Notes under the pieces: model-generated
Databases searched by the model: none
What the model was told of the DNA's origin: nothing
The model's input: the letters and a program-made list of their open reading frames with translations, nothing else
Source of the DNA: Bodo saltans
Taxonomy: Eukaryota; Euglenozoa; Kinetoplastea; Eubodonida; Bodonidae
Length of the DNA stretch: 25,825 nucleotides
Direction: 5' to 3'
Assembly: GCA_001460835.1 (NCBI GenBank)
Contig: CYKH01000126.1
Location: 6,186-32,010, forward strand
Made by a program: the position numbers and the translations under genes
Part shown: piece by piece, positions 8,739-16,429 of the stretch
Position numbering within the stretch: position 1 is the stretch's first letter
Layout of the letters: every line of letters begins with the position of its first letter

Positions 8739-8840
8739 CCTTTCTCCATACTTTGAAATCGTTTTTTTCGTCTGCACTCACACCTTCAATTCTTATTTCA
8801 CATATTCGCTTGTTGAATTTTATTTACATTGCACGTAAAG
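8739..8840 (+). promoter_or_regulatory. Putative spliced-leader acceptor for the first DOT1 gene
   Basis: One hundred bases (8739-8838) without AG contain several T-rich runs and end at AG 8839-8840. This leaves a 57-nt leader before the ATG at 8898 and excludes the upstream TTG at 8829 as a start. Confidence 0.55.
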
Positions 8841-8897
8841 ACGGGAGTTTTCTTCCACAAACAAAACATCAACACAGGTCCAACAATAATACCAAGA

Positions 8898-9764
8898 ATG
8901 GTTGCGTCCCCCGCCCGTAGTTCACCGATGAGAGTTGTGTCGTCGCGGAAGCGCCAAATCCGCGAAGGATCAATGCCTAATTCCGGTGTTATCATTCTCA
9001 GCGCACCTGATCGCAAAGAAATTGGAACTGGTAAGACTCATGATCCAATGCGACTGGCCCTCGCTCAAGATGCCAACCTTTCTGATTGCGTTCACTGCAT
9101 AGCGACCATCTGCCAATGCAACTACTTTGAGGACATGCTTGCGAGCACCTTTGCGTCGCTACGGAAGAAGCGAGTGACAGAGATCGCAGGATCGCGTCAT
9201 CTTTGCGCCAAGTCTCTTCTCCCACAGTTTGTCACTCGAATGATTCGCCTCATGAACATTACTGAGAAAGATACCTTCTATGACCTCGGTTGCGGGAACG
9301 GAAGCATTCTCTTCCAAGTCGCGTACATGACTGGTGCCAAGTGTGTTGGGGTGGAGCTGCTCCCTCACAATGCTGAATTGGCTCGAGAGGCATGGAATTC
9401 GATGAAGCCAATCCTGGAGCGTCACTCTGGTCGCAAGATGCCTGAGGTCGAAATTGTTAGCGGTGATCTTTCGCTTGTGATCAACGATCCAGCATTCATC
9501 GCTGATGGCAATAAGGCAGTTATGACATCCAATATGCTGTTCCCAAAATCTCTGACTCACTTCATGTCTGAGCGCTTCAGAGCCATGCCAGTCGGTTCTC
9601 GTATCCTATGCTTTGATGACCTGTACCCTCACTCGCGATCTGTGGCAGCCATCCGCGACCCAGAGGCATTCCAAAAGTTCGACATGATGGACTACATTTG
9701 GCAAGAGATGAGTGTTGAGTGGACTACTGCCGAGGGCAAGTTTTACATTCACACTCGTGTGTAA
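8898..9764 (+). CDS. DOT1-family histone H3 lysine methyltransferase, copy 1
   Basis: DOT1 enzymes use S-adenosylmethionine to methylate a lysine in the globular part of histone H3 (K79 in animals and yeast, K76 in trypanosomes). In T. brucei, DOT1A makes mono/dimethyl and DOT1B trimethyl marks, affecting replication control and antigen-gene silencing. This 288-residue protein has the SAM-binding FYDLGCGNG (127-135), acidic E153 in CVGVEL, SNMLF (211-215) in place of the NNF motif, and the C-terminal VEWTTAEGKFYIHT that matches VSWTGKPVSYYLHT of human DOT1L. A short basic N-terminus (1-25) may help bind nucleosomes or direct nuclear import. Four cysteines (C64, C67, C72, C74) sit ahead of the catalytic domain. 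The next gene is a close paralogue. Whether this copy is the A or B type cannot be told by eye. Confidence 0.92.
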   Translation: MVASPARSSPMRVVSSRKRQIREGSMPNSGVIILSAPDRKEIGTGKTHDPMRLALAQDANLSDCVHCIATICQCNYFEDMLASTFASLRKKRVTEIAGSRHLCAKSLLPQFVTRMIRLMNITEKDTFYDLGCGNGSILFQVAYMTGAKCVGVELLPHNAELAREAWNSMKPILERHSGRKMPEVEIVSGDLSLVINDPAFIADGNKAVMTSNMLFPKSLTHFMSERFRAMPVGSRILCFDDLYPHSRSVAAIRDPEAFQKFDMMDYIWQEMSVEWTTAEGKFYIHTRV

Positions 9765-9935
9765 GCCACTGTGTAGTAGCATCACACACCACGAATACTT
9801 TTTTTTTCCCCCTTCCACTACATGCACTTTCACTTGATTCCTTAGTTTACATTTCGTTTTACGCGCTGCACTTTCCAGGTGTAGTTAGATCATTAGATCA
9901 ACATTTCTGTACGACCCCCTTGCCCTTATCAGAAG

Positions 9936-9987
9936 TCTTTCTTCGTCCCAACATCTATGTTTGACTGAACACTGTGAACTTTGACAG
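9936..9987 (+). promoter_or_regulatory. Putative spliced-leader acceptor for the second DOT1 gene
   Basis: Two candidates exist. A strong tract of T and C (9799-9818) ends at AG 9844-9845 after an AG-free stretch from 9780. A nearer one ends at AG 9986-9987 after an AG-free stretch from 9936. The nearer site gives a 44-nt leader and avoids the short upstream ATG frame at 9957, so it is preferred with low confidence. Confidence 0.35.
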
Positions 9988-10031
9988 TGCTGGCCGTAAA
10001 TATCTCTTTGAGCAATAATATCAAGGTCATA

Positions 10032-11051
10032 ATGGTAGGAGCCAAGAAGGCTACAACTGTGGTGGAAGTGGCATCCCCTGCTGGGAAGTTATTCTCTCAA
10101 GTGGATGACATGAAAACACCAAAGCGCGGCGCAGCTGTGACGAAGACGTTGACTGTCACATCTCCACATCCGATGATTACACCCTCGAACGACAAGAAAC
10201 GATCAAGAAGACTCCAATCATCCCCAGGGATGTCCGCCTCGCCTCAGAGACCAGGAACAAAACCACATCCTGGTGTTGTGACTTCAGGTACTGGCTCCAC
10301 TCAAGCGCCGTTTCGTGTTTCACTGCGATCTGCACTGAACGCGAGCGACTGCATGCTGTGCGCTGCGGATGAATGCTGCTGCCAGTGGTTTACCGCTCTG
10401 TTGGAAAAGGCGTACGCAGCTATTTCAACAAAGCGAGTGGTGTCTGTTGCAGGAAAACGAGACCTGTGTGCGAAGTCAATTCTTCCGCCGTTCATCAACC
10501 GCATGATCAACATCACGAATATCAAGAAGGGCGAGACGTTTTATGACCTTGGATGTGGCAACGGCAGTGTTCTCTTTCAAATGGCTTACGAAACTGGCTG
10601 CCGATGTGTGGGCGTTGAATTGAGCCCGCACAATGCTGCAGTGGCTCGTGAAGCGTGGGCATACATGAAGCCAATATTGGAGAAGAAAGCTGGGCGTGCC
10701 ATGCCGAGTGTCGAAATTATCACCGGTGATCTCGGGCATTTCATTTCAAGCGAAGATTTTGTTAGGGATCCATGCGTGGTATGGACTGCAAACTTGTTGA
10801 TGCCGAAGTCTTTGACTCATTTCATGTCTGAACGTTTCCGCGCACTTCCGGTGGGGTCCCGTATTCTCGCTTTTGACGACTTGTACCCCCATTCTCGATC
10901 AGTTGCGATGATTCGCGATCCTGAAGCGTTTGAAAAGTTCGAAATGGTTGACTATGTTTGGCAGGAAATGAGTGTTGAATGGACCGCTGCCGAGGGCAAG
11001 TTTTATTTTTATCGCAGGAAGGAAGCCTCAAAGCGCCAGCCATCCCCGTGA
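10032..11051 (+). CDS. DOT1-family histone H3 lysine methyltransferase, copy 2
   Basis: This is a tandem paralogue of the preceding gene, 339 residues long. The catalytic halves are by eye about 70% identical, and the segment from LTHFMSERFRA to VEWTAAEGKFY is nearly unchanged. It keeps the SAM motif FYDLGCGNG (170-178), E196 of CVGVEL, the ANLLM stretch (253-257) replacing NNF, and the C-terminal EWTAAEGKFY. It differs by a 100-residue N-terminal extension rich in Ser, Pro, Thr and Lys, with a KKRSRR patch (55-60) that could be a nuclear signal. The cysteine cluster is repeated (C107, C110, C115, C117, plus C116). A duplicated pair fits the A/B split of methylation degree known in trypanosomes, but assigning each copy needs a phylogeny. 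The ATG at 10032 is used; the frame extends upstream only through a TTG. Confidence 0.92.
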   Translation: MVGAKKATTVVEVASPAGKLFSQVDDMKTPKRGAAVTKTLTVTSPHPMITPSNDKKRSRRLQSSPGMSASPQRPGTKPHPGVVTSGTGSTQAPFRVSLRSALNASDCMLCAADECCCQWFTALLEKAYAAISTKRVVSVAGKRDLCAKSILPPFINRMINITNIKKGETFYDLGCGNGSVLFQMAYETGCRCVGVELSPHNAAVAREAWAYMKPILEKKAGRAMPSVEIITGDLGHFISSEDFVRDPCVVWTANLLMPKSLTHFMSERFRALPVGSRILAFDDLYPHSRSVAMIRDPEAFEKFEMVDYVWQEMSVEWTAAEGKFYFYRRKEASKRQPSP

Positions 11052-11179
11052 AATGAATTATTGAGCCAACAAACGAGCGAGAGCACTACAACTTAGATCA
11101 CTTTTGCGCCTACATGCACACACACAAACGTAGAGATGATGTGGAAGTCCGTTGTCACTGCAAACGACCGTTTTTCTAG

Positions 11180-11219
11180 CTTCGACTCATTTTTCTCATG
11201 TTCTTCTTTCATTTTCTAG
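11180..11219 (+). promoter_or_regulatory. Putative spliced-leader acceptor for the WDR18/Ipi3-like gene
   Basis: A T/C-rich AG-free stretch ends at AG 11218-11219, only 3 nt before the ATG at 11223. Using the earlier AG at 11178-11179 would place an out-of-frame ATG (11198) in the leader, which favours the later site. Confidence 0.5.
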
Positions 11220-11222
11220 AAA

Positions 11223-12626
11223 ATGTTGTTCGTTTCATCCCAGAGCCCTGAGGGGAAAACAGTGCTCATGGATACTGAAACTGGTTCTGTGCACCGGATG
11301 TACAAGTCAGATCCGAGCAGCTTCATCCATGCCCCAACCTTCAACCCGCTTCAAAATGCACTGATGCTACCCCAGGACAAGGCCTGCCTCTTCACATACT
11401 CTCCCACCATGCAACAGCCGCTTCAAAAGTCGTTCTCAACGGAGAGGATTTCAGCATCTTGCGTGTCCCCATGCGGAACAATTCTTGTCGCTGGCAGCTC
11501 CGAGACTGGGTGTATGTACGTGTGGAATGTAGTGACTGGAGAATTGTTGAGACTTGTAAAGGCGCATCTTCGTCAAGTAACGTGCTTGTCCTTCGCTTCA
11601 GATGGGTCAACATTCGCCTCAGCGTCACTTGACAGCACTTGCCGTGTGTGGTCCGTTGGGAGTCTTGTTTCGTCCACAACAGCTTCCAGCATCAGCGACG
11701 TGACGTTTACCGCCCACACATTAGGCGTGACAGCGTGCGCCTTCTTGCATTTCTCACCTGTCGTTGCAACCGCATCTGCAGACCGTAGCATCAAAATGTT
11801 TGATAGTCGCACCGGGGTACAAATGTTGTCGGTGACGGTTGATTATCCACTGACCACTCTGGCAGTATCACCGGACGATGCAACGCTCGCTGTCGGTGGG
11901 CAGCAGGGTTATCTCTACTTCGTGGCGCTTACTCCAAATCGGGAAGAAGAATCGATCAATGCATCTAACACGTCCAACGTGAGAGCTCTTTCGTATCCAA
12001 TCTCAAGAGATGCCTCGTGGACCCCTGACATCCGCCGGCGGCCACCAGTTGAAGGTGGCCACGCAAAAAACATTGTGTTCTTGGGATTTCCTGACGCTCC
12101 CCATCAGAGAGAGGTCATCGTAGGCAGTGAGAACGGTGTCATCCTATTGTGGAACATCGACTCTCTTCGTGTCGTTCGCCAAATTGCATCCATCAAGAAA
12201 GGAATTTGCAACGTCGCGATTGCAAATGGTGCTGTGGGATACCGACTAAACCGTGCCGTGGCAAAGCTACCCATCCTCTCGAAGTATCCCGTGGACACCC
12301 TGACGGGGGTGGGTTACCACATCCCCATTGTGTCTCAAGCAAATGAGGAAGCCTCCTCGACTGCTGCAGATCCATCTTCGATTCTGAATGAAAACGCAAA
12401 GTACAACAAAGCCAAGCAAAAGCGCCAGCGTGAGGAACGAGAAAGGCAAGCAGCAGCAGCTGTCGCGAAAGGACAAGAAGAAATTGAAGCGGCCCGTCGA
12501 CACGCCGCTGCCGTTGAGCAGCTTAAGTCGAAGACGCGGTCATTGGAAGAAATGGCGGATAAATTGCGGGAAAAGCTGCAAGCCCTTGAGTCGCGGAAGC
12601 AATCTAAGAACTCTTCGAAACGCTAA
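11223..12626 (+). CDS. WDR18/Ipi3-like WD40 protein of the Rix1 ribosome-assembly complex
   Basis: Ipi3 (WDR18) works with Rix1/PELP1 and Ipi1/TEX10 in the nucleus to mature and export pre-60S ribosomal particles. The 467-residue protein has WD repeats with YVWNVVTGELLRLVKAH (99-115), a DSTCRVWSV repeat end (137-145), and a DRSIKMFDS repeat end (187-195) followed by VQMLSVTVDYPLTTLAVSPDDATLAVGG. The GELL...AH phrase and the next-but-one blade that reads V...DYPL then a gap with GG..G are characteristic of WDR18. A further repeat (about 285-320) ends GVILLWNIDS. A charged coiled-coil tail (about 395-467) follows, as in Ipi3, which uses its C-terminal helix to dimerise. Assigned from pattern, not alignment. 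Confidence 0.75.
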   Translation: MLFVSSQSPEGKTVLMDTETGSVHRMYKSDPSSFIHAPTFNPLQNALMLPQDKACLFTYSPTMQQPLQKSFSTERISASCVSPCGTILVAGSSETGCMYVWNVVTGELLRLVKAHLRQVTCLSFASDGSTFASASLDSTCRVWSVGSLVSSTTASSISDVTFTAHTLGVTACAFLHFSPVVATASADRSIKMFDSRTGVQMLSVTVDYPLTTLAVSPDDATLAVGGQQGYLYFVALTPNREEESINASNTSNVRALSYPISRDASWTPDIRRRPPVEGGHAKNIVFLGFPDAPHQREVIVGSENGVILLWNIDSLRVVRQIASIKKGICNVAIANGAVGYRLNRAVAKLPILSKYPVDTLTGVGYHIPIVSQANEEASSTAADPSSILNENAKYNKAKQKRQREERERQAAAAVAKGQEEIEAARRHAAAVEQLKSKTRSLEEMADKLREKLQALESRKQSKNSSKR

Positions 12627-12674
12627 TACGTTCAATCATACTTTGCTAGAATATTACATCAAACGGAAAACTAG

Positions 12675-12743
12675 CGATGCACTTCGACTTGAAAATTGTG
12701 TTGTTTTGTTTGTTTGTCCGATTTTGGATTTTATGTAACCTAG
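12675..12743 (+). promoter_or_regulatory. Putative spliced-leader acceptor for the VPS9-like gene
   Basis: The T/G-rich run at 12695-12733 lies in an AG-free stretch (12675-12741) that ends at AG 12742-12743, about 40 nt before the ATG at 12783. Confidence 0.5.
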
Positions 12744-12782
12744 AGGTGCTGGCTCTATTTAACGATTGAGTCAGCTTTTGAA

Positions 12783-14447
12783 ATGAGTCGACTGATGCCG
12801 CCTCCAACATGCATAGAGCAAGAATTCGAGCATTACGTTCTTCTCAGAGAGCTGATACAATATATGACACCTTTATTTGTTGTGTCCACGCACAGTGCGT
12901 GCGACACGAATCAATTTTTCGTTGCCGTGCCACCTGATCGAATGGTAGAAGATTTTGTTGTTCCTGGGACGAGCGGGCTTGGTAAACGCCTTTTCCAAGC
13001 TGTGGTTCGTTCTCACATTTTCAGTGGCGCAGAGGAGAGTCATCTCACTTCATTCGGCGGTCACTCTGCCAGTGTGTCGTTCGCCGAGCTTTATGAGCAT
13101 GAAGACTCTTCCACACCAAAGGCCTGTCCGTACTCAGTCCTCACCGTCTCTTCCTCTTCAGGGGTTTCGCATTCAGCTACAGTGATCAGAGCTGTTCGTT
13201 TATCAACAAACCCTTCCTTCACTTTCCTTTTCACAGACCTTTCGATGCACCACGTCATGCCCATGTCAAGGCGCACCGTTGCCTCTATGCGATCCTTTGG
13301 TGTATCGGGAACTCAGCCTCTGTGGCAACGTGTTCCTTGCAGTGCCATGCGTCCAATTCGAGCTCGAACCAATGAGCTTGGGGAGAAACGTAAAGATCTC
13401 CAAAATCTTTCACCTAAAATCTCCATCGATAAGCTCCTAGCATACTTTAAGTCCGATGAACAATCGTTTCGCCAGTTCGTCGTCGACTTTGCTATGGAAA
13501 AGGGGGAAGAGATTCTCCTTCGAAGAACATCGGCAGCAACTCCAGGCGGATCAACGCCTCAGTCTCCTCAGTCTCCTTCTTCTCAGTCTTCTGTTGCAAC
13601 CCCTTCGAAAGCAAGCAAGCATGACGAAGATGCAGCTGTTGTTCAGGGTGTACTTCAAAAGTCAATGGACAAAGCAATGATGTTCATCGACACCGAGGTG
13701 GGGATCTTCAGATCTTCGTACATTGTCGTAAAGGGTTACGAAGACTTCGCTATCGCAAAAATGCTCCAAATTGTTGATACAGCGGCGGAGCTTGCCATTG
13801 GCGATGAGGGTGAGCAGGCCGATGACGACATCGACGACTGCGACATAGCAGTCATATCACAACCTGCGAGAAGAAATAGCTGTGAGAGCGTACTGAACGG
13901 CTGGTCTGAAGAGGATGAAGAGCAACTTGGTGTTGCGTTCCACACACTTGTGACATCGGGGCTAAGCACCAAGATGATCACGCACTGGGAAGAGATAAAT
14001 TACAATGAGGACTTCGCATTCTGTCATGCTTGTGGTGTTCTCCGGCGACGGGAAGGTAGGCTCGAAGAGCTCCGAAGTTGTTTTCCGGATCTACTCCCTG
14101 AGTATTGTGATCAAATCGTTGTTCTTATCAGACTCCTTGATGACCATACGCTTTCAGTATTTTCGTACATGCGGATTATGGAGACTACAATTGCAGTTGC
14201 AGTCGATTTGGTTGCACAATCATCATCCAATAACGTCGAAGTTACCGCTGATATTTGCATTCCGCTGATTGTGTACTTGCTGGTTGTAACCGGACCAAAG
14301 TGCCTTCCCTCAAGAATCAAGTACATTTTAGAGTGCTGCACTCCAGTCTTGGAAATGTCAGCCTTGGGCTACGCTCTTACAACCTTCGAAGCTGCATGCG
14401 TTCAGTTGCTTGAGGAGTACCGTTTGCATGTCACTATGCAAGAATAA
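12783..14447 (+). CDS. Protein with C-terminal VPS9-like domain, possible Rab5-type GEF
   Basis: VPS9 domains catalyse GDP release from Rab5-type GTPases on early endosomes. The last 110 residues of this 554-residue protein carry the VPS9 pattern: a helix opening with D490 (ADICIPLIVYLLVVTGPKCLPSRIKYI) and a helix with Y530 (GYALTTFEAACVQLL). D490 and Y530 fall where the catalytic Asp and Tyr of Rabex-5 lie (D313 and Y354). The middle region (about 300-345) is helical, as in the helical bundle that precedes VPS9 domains. The 200-residue N-terminus is beta-like and not recognised. Between them is a low-complexity Ser/Pro/Gln segment (about 255-280) encoded by repeats of CTCAGT. No zinc finger, SH2 or Ras-association domain is visible. 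Assignment rests on a short C-terminal match, so confidence is moderate. Confidence 0.55.
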   Translation: MSRLMPPPTCIEQEFEHYVLLRELIQYMTPLFVVSTHSACDTNQFFVAVPPDRMVEDFVVPGTSGLGKRLFQAVVRSHIFSGAEESHLTSFGGHSASVSFAELYEHEDSSTPKACPYSVLTVSSSSGVSHSATVIRAVRLSTNPSFTFLFTDLSMHHVMPMSRRTVASMRSFGVSGTQPLWQRVPCSAMRPIRARTNELGEKRKDLQNLSPKISIDKLLAYFKSDEQSFRQFVVDFAMEKGEEILLRRTSAATPGGSTPQSPQSPSSQSSVATPSKASKHDEDAAVVQGVLQKSMDKAMMFIDTEVGIFRSSYIVVKGYEDFAIAKMLQIVDTAAELAIGDEGEQADDDIDDCDIAVISQPARRNSCESVLNGWSEEDEEQLGVAFHTLVTSGLSTKMITHWEEINYNEDFAFCHACGVLRRREGRLEELRSCFPDLLPEYCDQIVVLIRLLDDHTLSVFSYMRIMETTIAVAVDLVAQSSSNNVEVTADICIPLIVYLLVVTGPKCLPSRIKYILECCTPVLEMSALGYALTTFEAACVQLLEEYRLHVTMQE

Positions 14448-14482
14448 CACTACATTCGCCACAACATTTCGAAACGACGCAG

Positions 14483-14585
14483 GTTTTGATATTCACTCCC
14501 CTACCTGACGTCACATTCTGTTCACTCGTGATTGATCTCATTGATTGTTCTTCTGTGTTGTTTTTGTACGGGTTCTTCTTCCCAG
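14483..14585 (+). promoter_or_regulatory. Putative spliced-leader acceptor for the EF-hand gene
   Basis: About 100 bases (14483-14583) contain no AG. The last 40 are T-rich, and the stretch ends at AG 14584-14585, 21 nt before the ATG at 14607. Confidence 0.55.
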
Positions 14586-14606
14586 ATGTAGTGCTCATTT
14601 CAAACA

Positions 14607-16286
14607 ATGATCGACCCTCGTTTCTCTAATGAGAGGCTTCTAAATCGAACTGCACCCTCCCCCATCGGGGCATTGATGCCACGAATCGAATCTCGCATGT
14701 CACAGTTCTGCCGAGAGCAATTTGGTATTGATGAGCTGCAGCTGTCTCCATTTCGAGACCGAACAAACAGCGCTGCGGGGCAACGAGCAACTCCCTCAAA
14801 CGTCCGCCAGCTGCTGCAAAAATCTCGTCAAAATCGCATGGAACTTGTTCTTGGCTCTCGGCAAAGCTCTCCTCAATTAGAAGTCGATGCAGTGCATCCG
14901 GGTGACGAAGACAAGCTTCAAGCATCCACGACCAGCGATGTGTTTGCAGCGACTGCCGCTTCTTCTCGTGTGAGCGTGATGCAGTCACCAAAAATGTTGC
15001 GCTCATCCGTTCACTCAATCGATGAACTCATGTCCGCGACCCAGAAAGGACTAAAACATCAAACCAACAAAATCGGGAAAAACTCAAATGCCACTCTACA
15101 AACAGGTGGTGGTGGACACCTTACTTTTCGTGCAGGAGATCGGCAGCTCACTGGACGATTGACGCCGCTAGATACAAGAAGATCTGGTGGAACCCCACAT
15201 ACACATAACCTTCGGCCCAGCGGACATCAGCCTTCACCGTTTTTCTACACCGCAAACCACATGACGAAAGATGACATTACCAATTTGTTCGAAAAGATTT
15301 GTGATAAAATCGAAGCGAAAGCAACAGATGAAGCTGAAGAGCGAGCTGCTCAAGAACATCGCGCAAATTTCGGGACAATTATTGCTAACGTTATTCGCAT
15401 TTCTCGACCCATTTACTCCTTGGCGCGAAAGTACGTCCGCGACAACATTCCTACTGCGTCCTACAGAATGCATTTACGTGCACTTTGGAGATTTGCTGCG
15501 GGGCGCATTATCATTGCGCAGCAGAAGCAGCGTGCATCGCTTGCCAGAGATGCGAAGAAGAAATTCTTGGAGCTTTTGAAGGAGAAGCGTCTTAACGATG
15601 CTCGAGAACGAAAGAAACGACGTGGTGAGCTTGCAGTTGAGTTCTTCGCTCAAGTGATTCCGAAAAAAGCGTCACGGCTCCCTTCCCTTGCTGAGGTATG
15701 GTATAAAGAAATGCGTAGTCGTTTTCGTGAAATTTGTGACAACGACAAAATGGAGCTTACGATTCGTGATCTAAGCGGCAAAGTTGATGCTCTTATTCTT
15801 CGAAAGATCGATCGCGACCACAGTGGCACCGTGAGCTTCTTTGAGCTGCTCAAAATCGTGTACCCATCCATATTGGTTAAGGACCTACAAAACTTGATGC
15901 GCAAATGGGACATGGCAGAAGCCGAAACTTCAGTACAACTACCAACCGCAACTCTATTGTCAGACGAATCAAAGCGGCAAATTGAGCTGATATTTCGGAG
16001 ATGCGATGTTGGTGCCAAAGGTGTTATCAACAAAGCTGATATGATGACAATGTTTCTTCCAAAAGACTGGGCGAACGAGGAGCCACTTTGGTTTGAACAG
16101 TATTTTGCTCACGCCCAAGCTGTCGTTACCTTGGAAGAGTTTATGGAAATGATGAAGTTTTGTTATCATCCCTTCAAAAGTGGTGGCAACGGTGCTCGAA
16201 CTGATATCGGGCGAGATGCAGGCAAGAATCGCGGATTGCCTACAGAATTAGTCGCGGCTCAAGAGCGAGCACGGATTCCAGATTGA
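14607..16286 (+). CDS. EF-hand calcium-binding protein of unknown role
   Basis: No named orthologue recognised. The 559-residue protein has a Ser/Arg-rich, poorly ordered N-terminal half (1-215) and a highly charged, largely helical middle with many Lys/Arg (about 215-380). A C-terminal calcium-binding region follows. The loop at 402-413 (DRDHSGTVSFFE) is a complete canonical EF-hand: D402, D404, S406, T408, S410 and E413 at coordinating positions, G407 and V409 at structural ones. A second EF-like unit around 449-465 (RCDVGAKGVINKADMM) lacks the acidic ligand set and is probably not calcium binding. Paired functional and degenerate EF-hands are common. A cytoskeletal or flagellar role is possible but not shown. 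Confidence 0.65.
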   Translation: MIDPRFSNERLLNRTAPSPIGALMPRIESRMSQFCREQFGIDELQLSPFRDRTNSAAGQRATPSNVRQLLQKSRQNRMELVLGSRQSSPQLEVDAVHPGDEDKLQASTTSDVFAATAASSRVSVMQSPKMLRSSVHSIDELMSATQKGLKHQTNKIGKNSNATLQTGGGGHLTFRAGDRQLTGRLTPLDTRRSGGTPHTHNLRPSGHQPSPFFYTANHMTKDDITNLFEKICDKIEAKATDEAEERAAQEHRANFGTIIANVIRISRPIYSLARKYVRDNIPTASYRMHLRALWRFAAGRIIIAQQKQRASLARDAKKKFLELLKEKRLNDARERKKRRGELAVEFFAQVIPKKASRLPSLAEVWYKEMRSRFREICDNDKMELTIRDLSGKVDALILRKIDRDHSGTVSFFELLKIVYPSILVKDLQNLMRKWDMAEAETSVQLPTATLLSDESKRQIELIFRRCDVGAKGVINKADMMTMFLPKDWANEEPLWFEQYFAHAQAVVTLEEFMEMMKFCYHPFKSGGNGARTDIGRDAGKNRGLPTELVAAQERARIPD

Positions 16287-16288
16287 AG

Positions 16289-16411
16289 TTCTCGTGACCA
16301 CTGAAATTGACCTTTGTACATTGCTTTTTTGCAACAACATTACTCTCATGTGTCACTTGAAAATGTGTCGATGCGATGCGCCATCAATAATGTTTGTGAT
16401 GTGTTCAAAAG
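16289..16411 (+). promoter_or_regulatory. Unusually long AG-free acceptor region for RPC2
   Basis: No AG dinucleotide occurs from 16289 to 16409 (121 nt). A T-rich run lies at 16312-16331, and six ATGs lie between the run and the first AG at 16410-16411. Splicing at that AG, or at 16421-16422, removes all six and leaves a leader of 7-18 nt before the RPC2 ATG at 16430. Confidence 0.5.
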
Positions 16412-16429
16412 CCGTCAAATAGCAACAAC

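Noticed and set aside
8173-8781. Minus-strand open frame of 202 codons opposite the fusion gene
   Set aside because: It overlaps a well-supported + gene with intact motifs, shows no family resemblance, and lies against the uniform gene direction.
13558-13600. CTCAGT-type repeats in the VPS9-like gene as a microsatellite locus
   Set aside because: It is short, in frame, and encodes a Ser/Pro/Gln linker, so it is ordinary low complexity.
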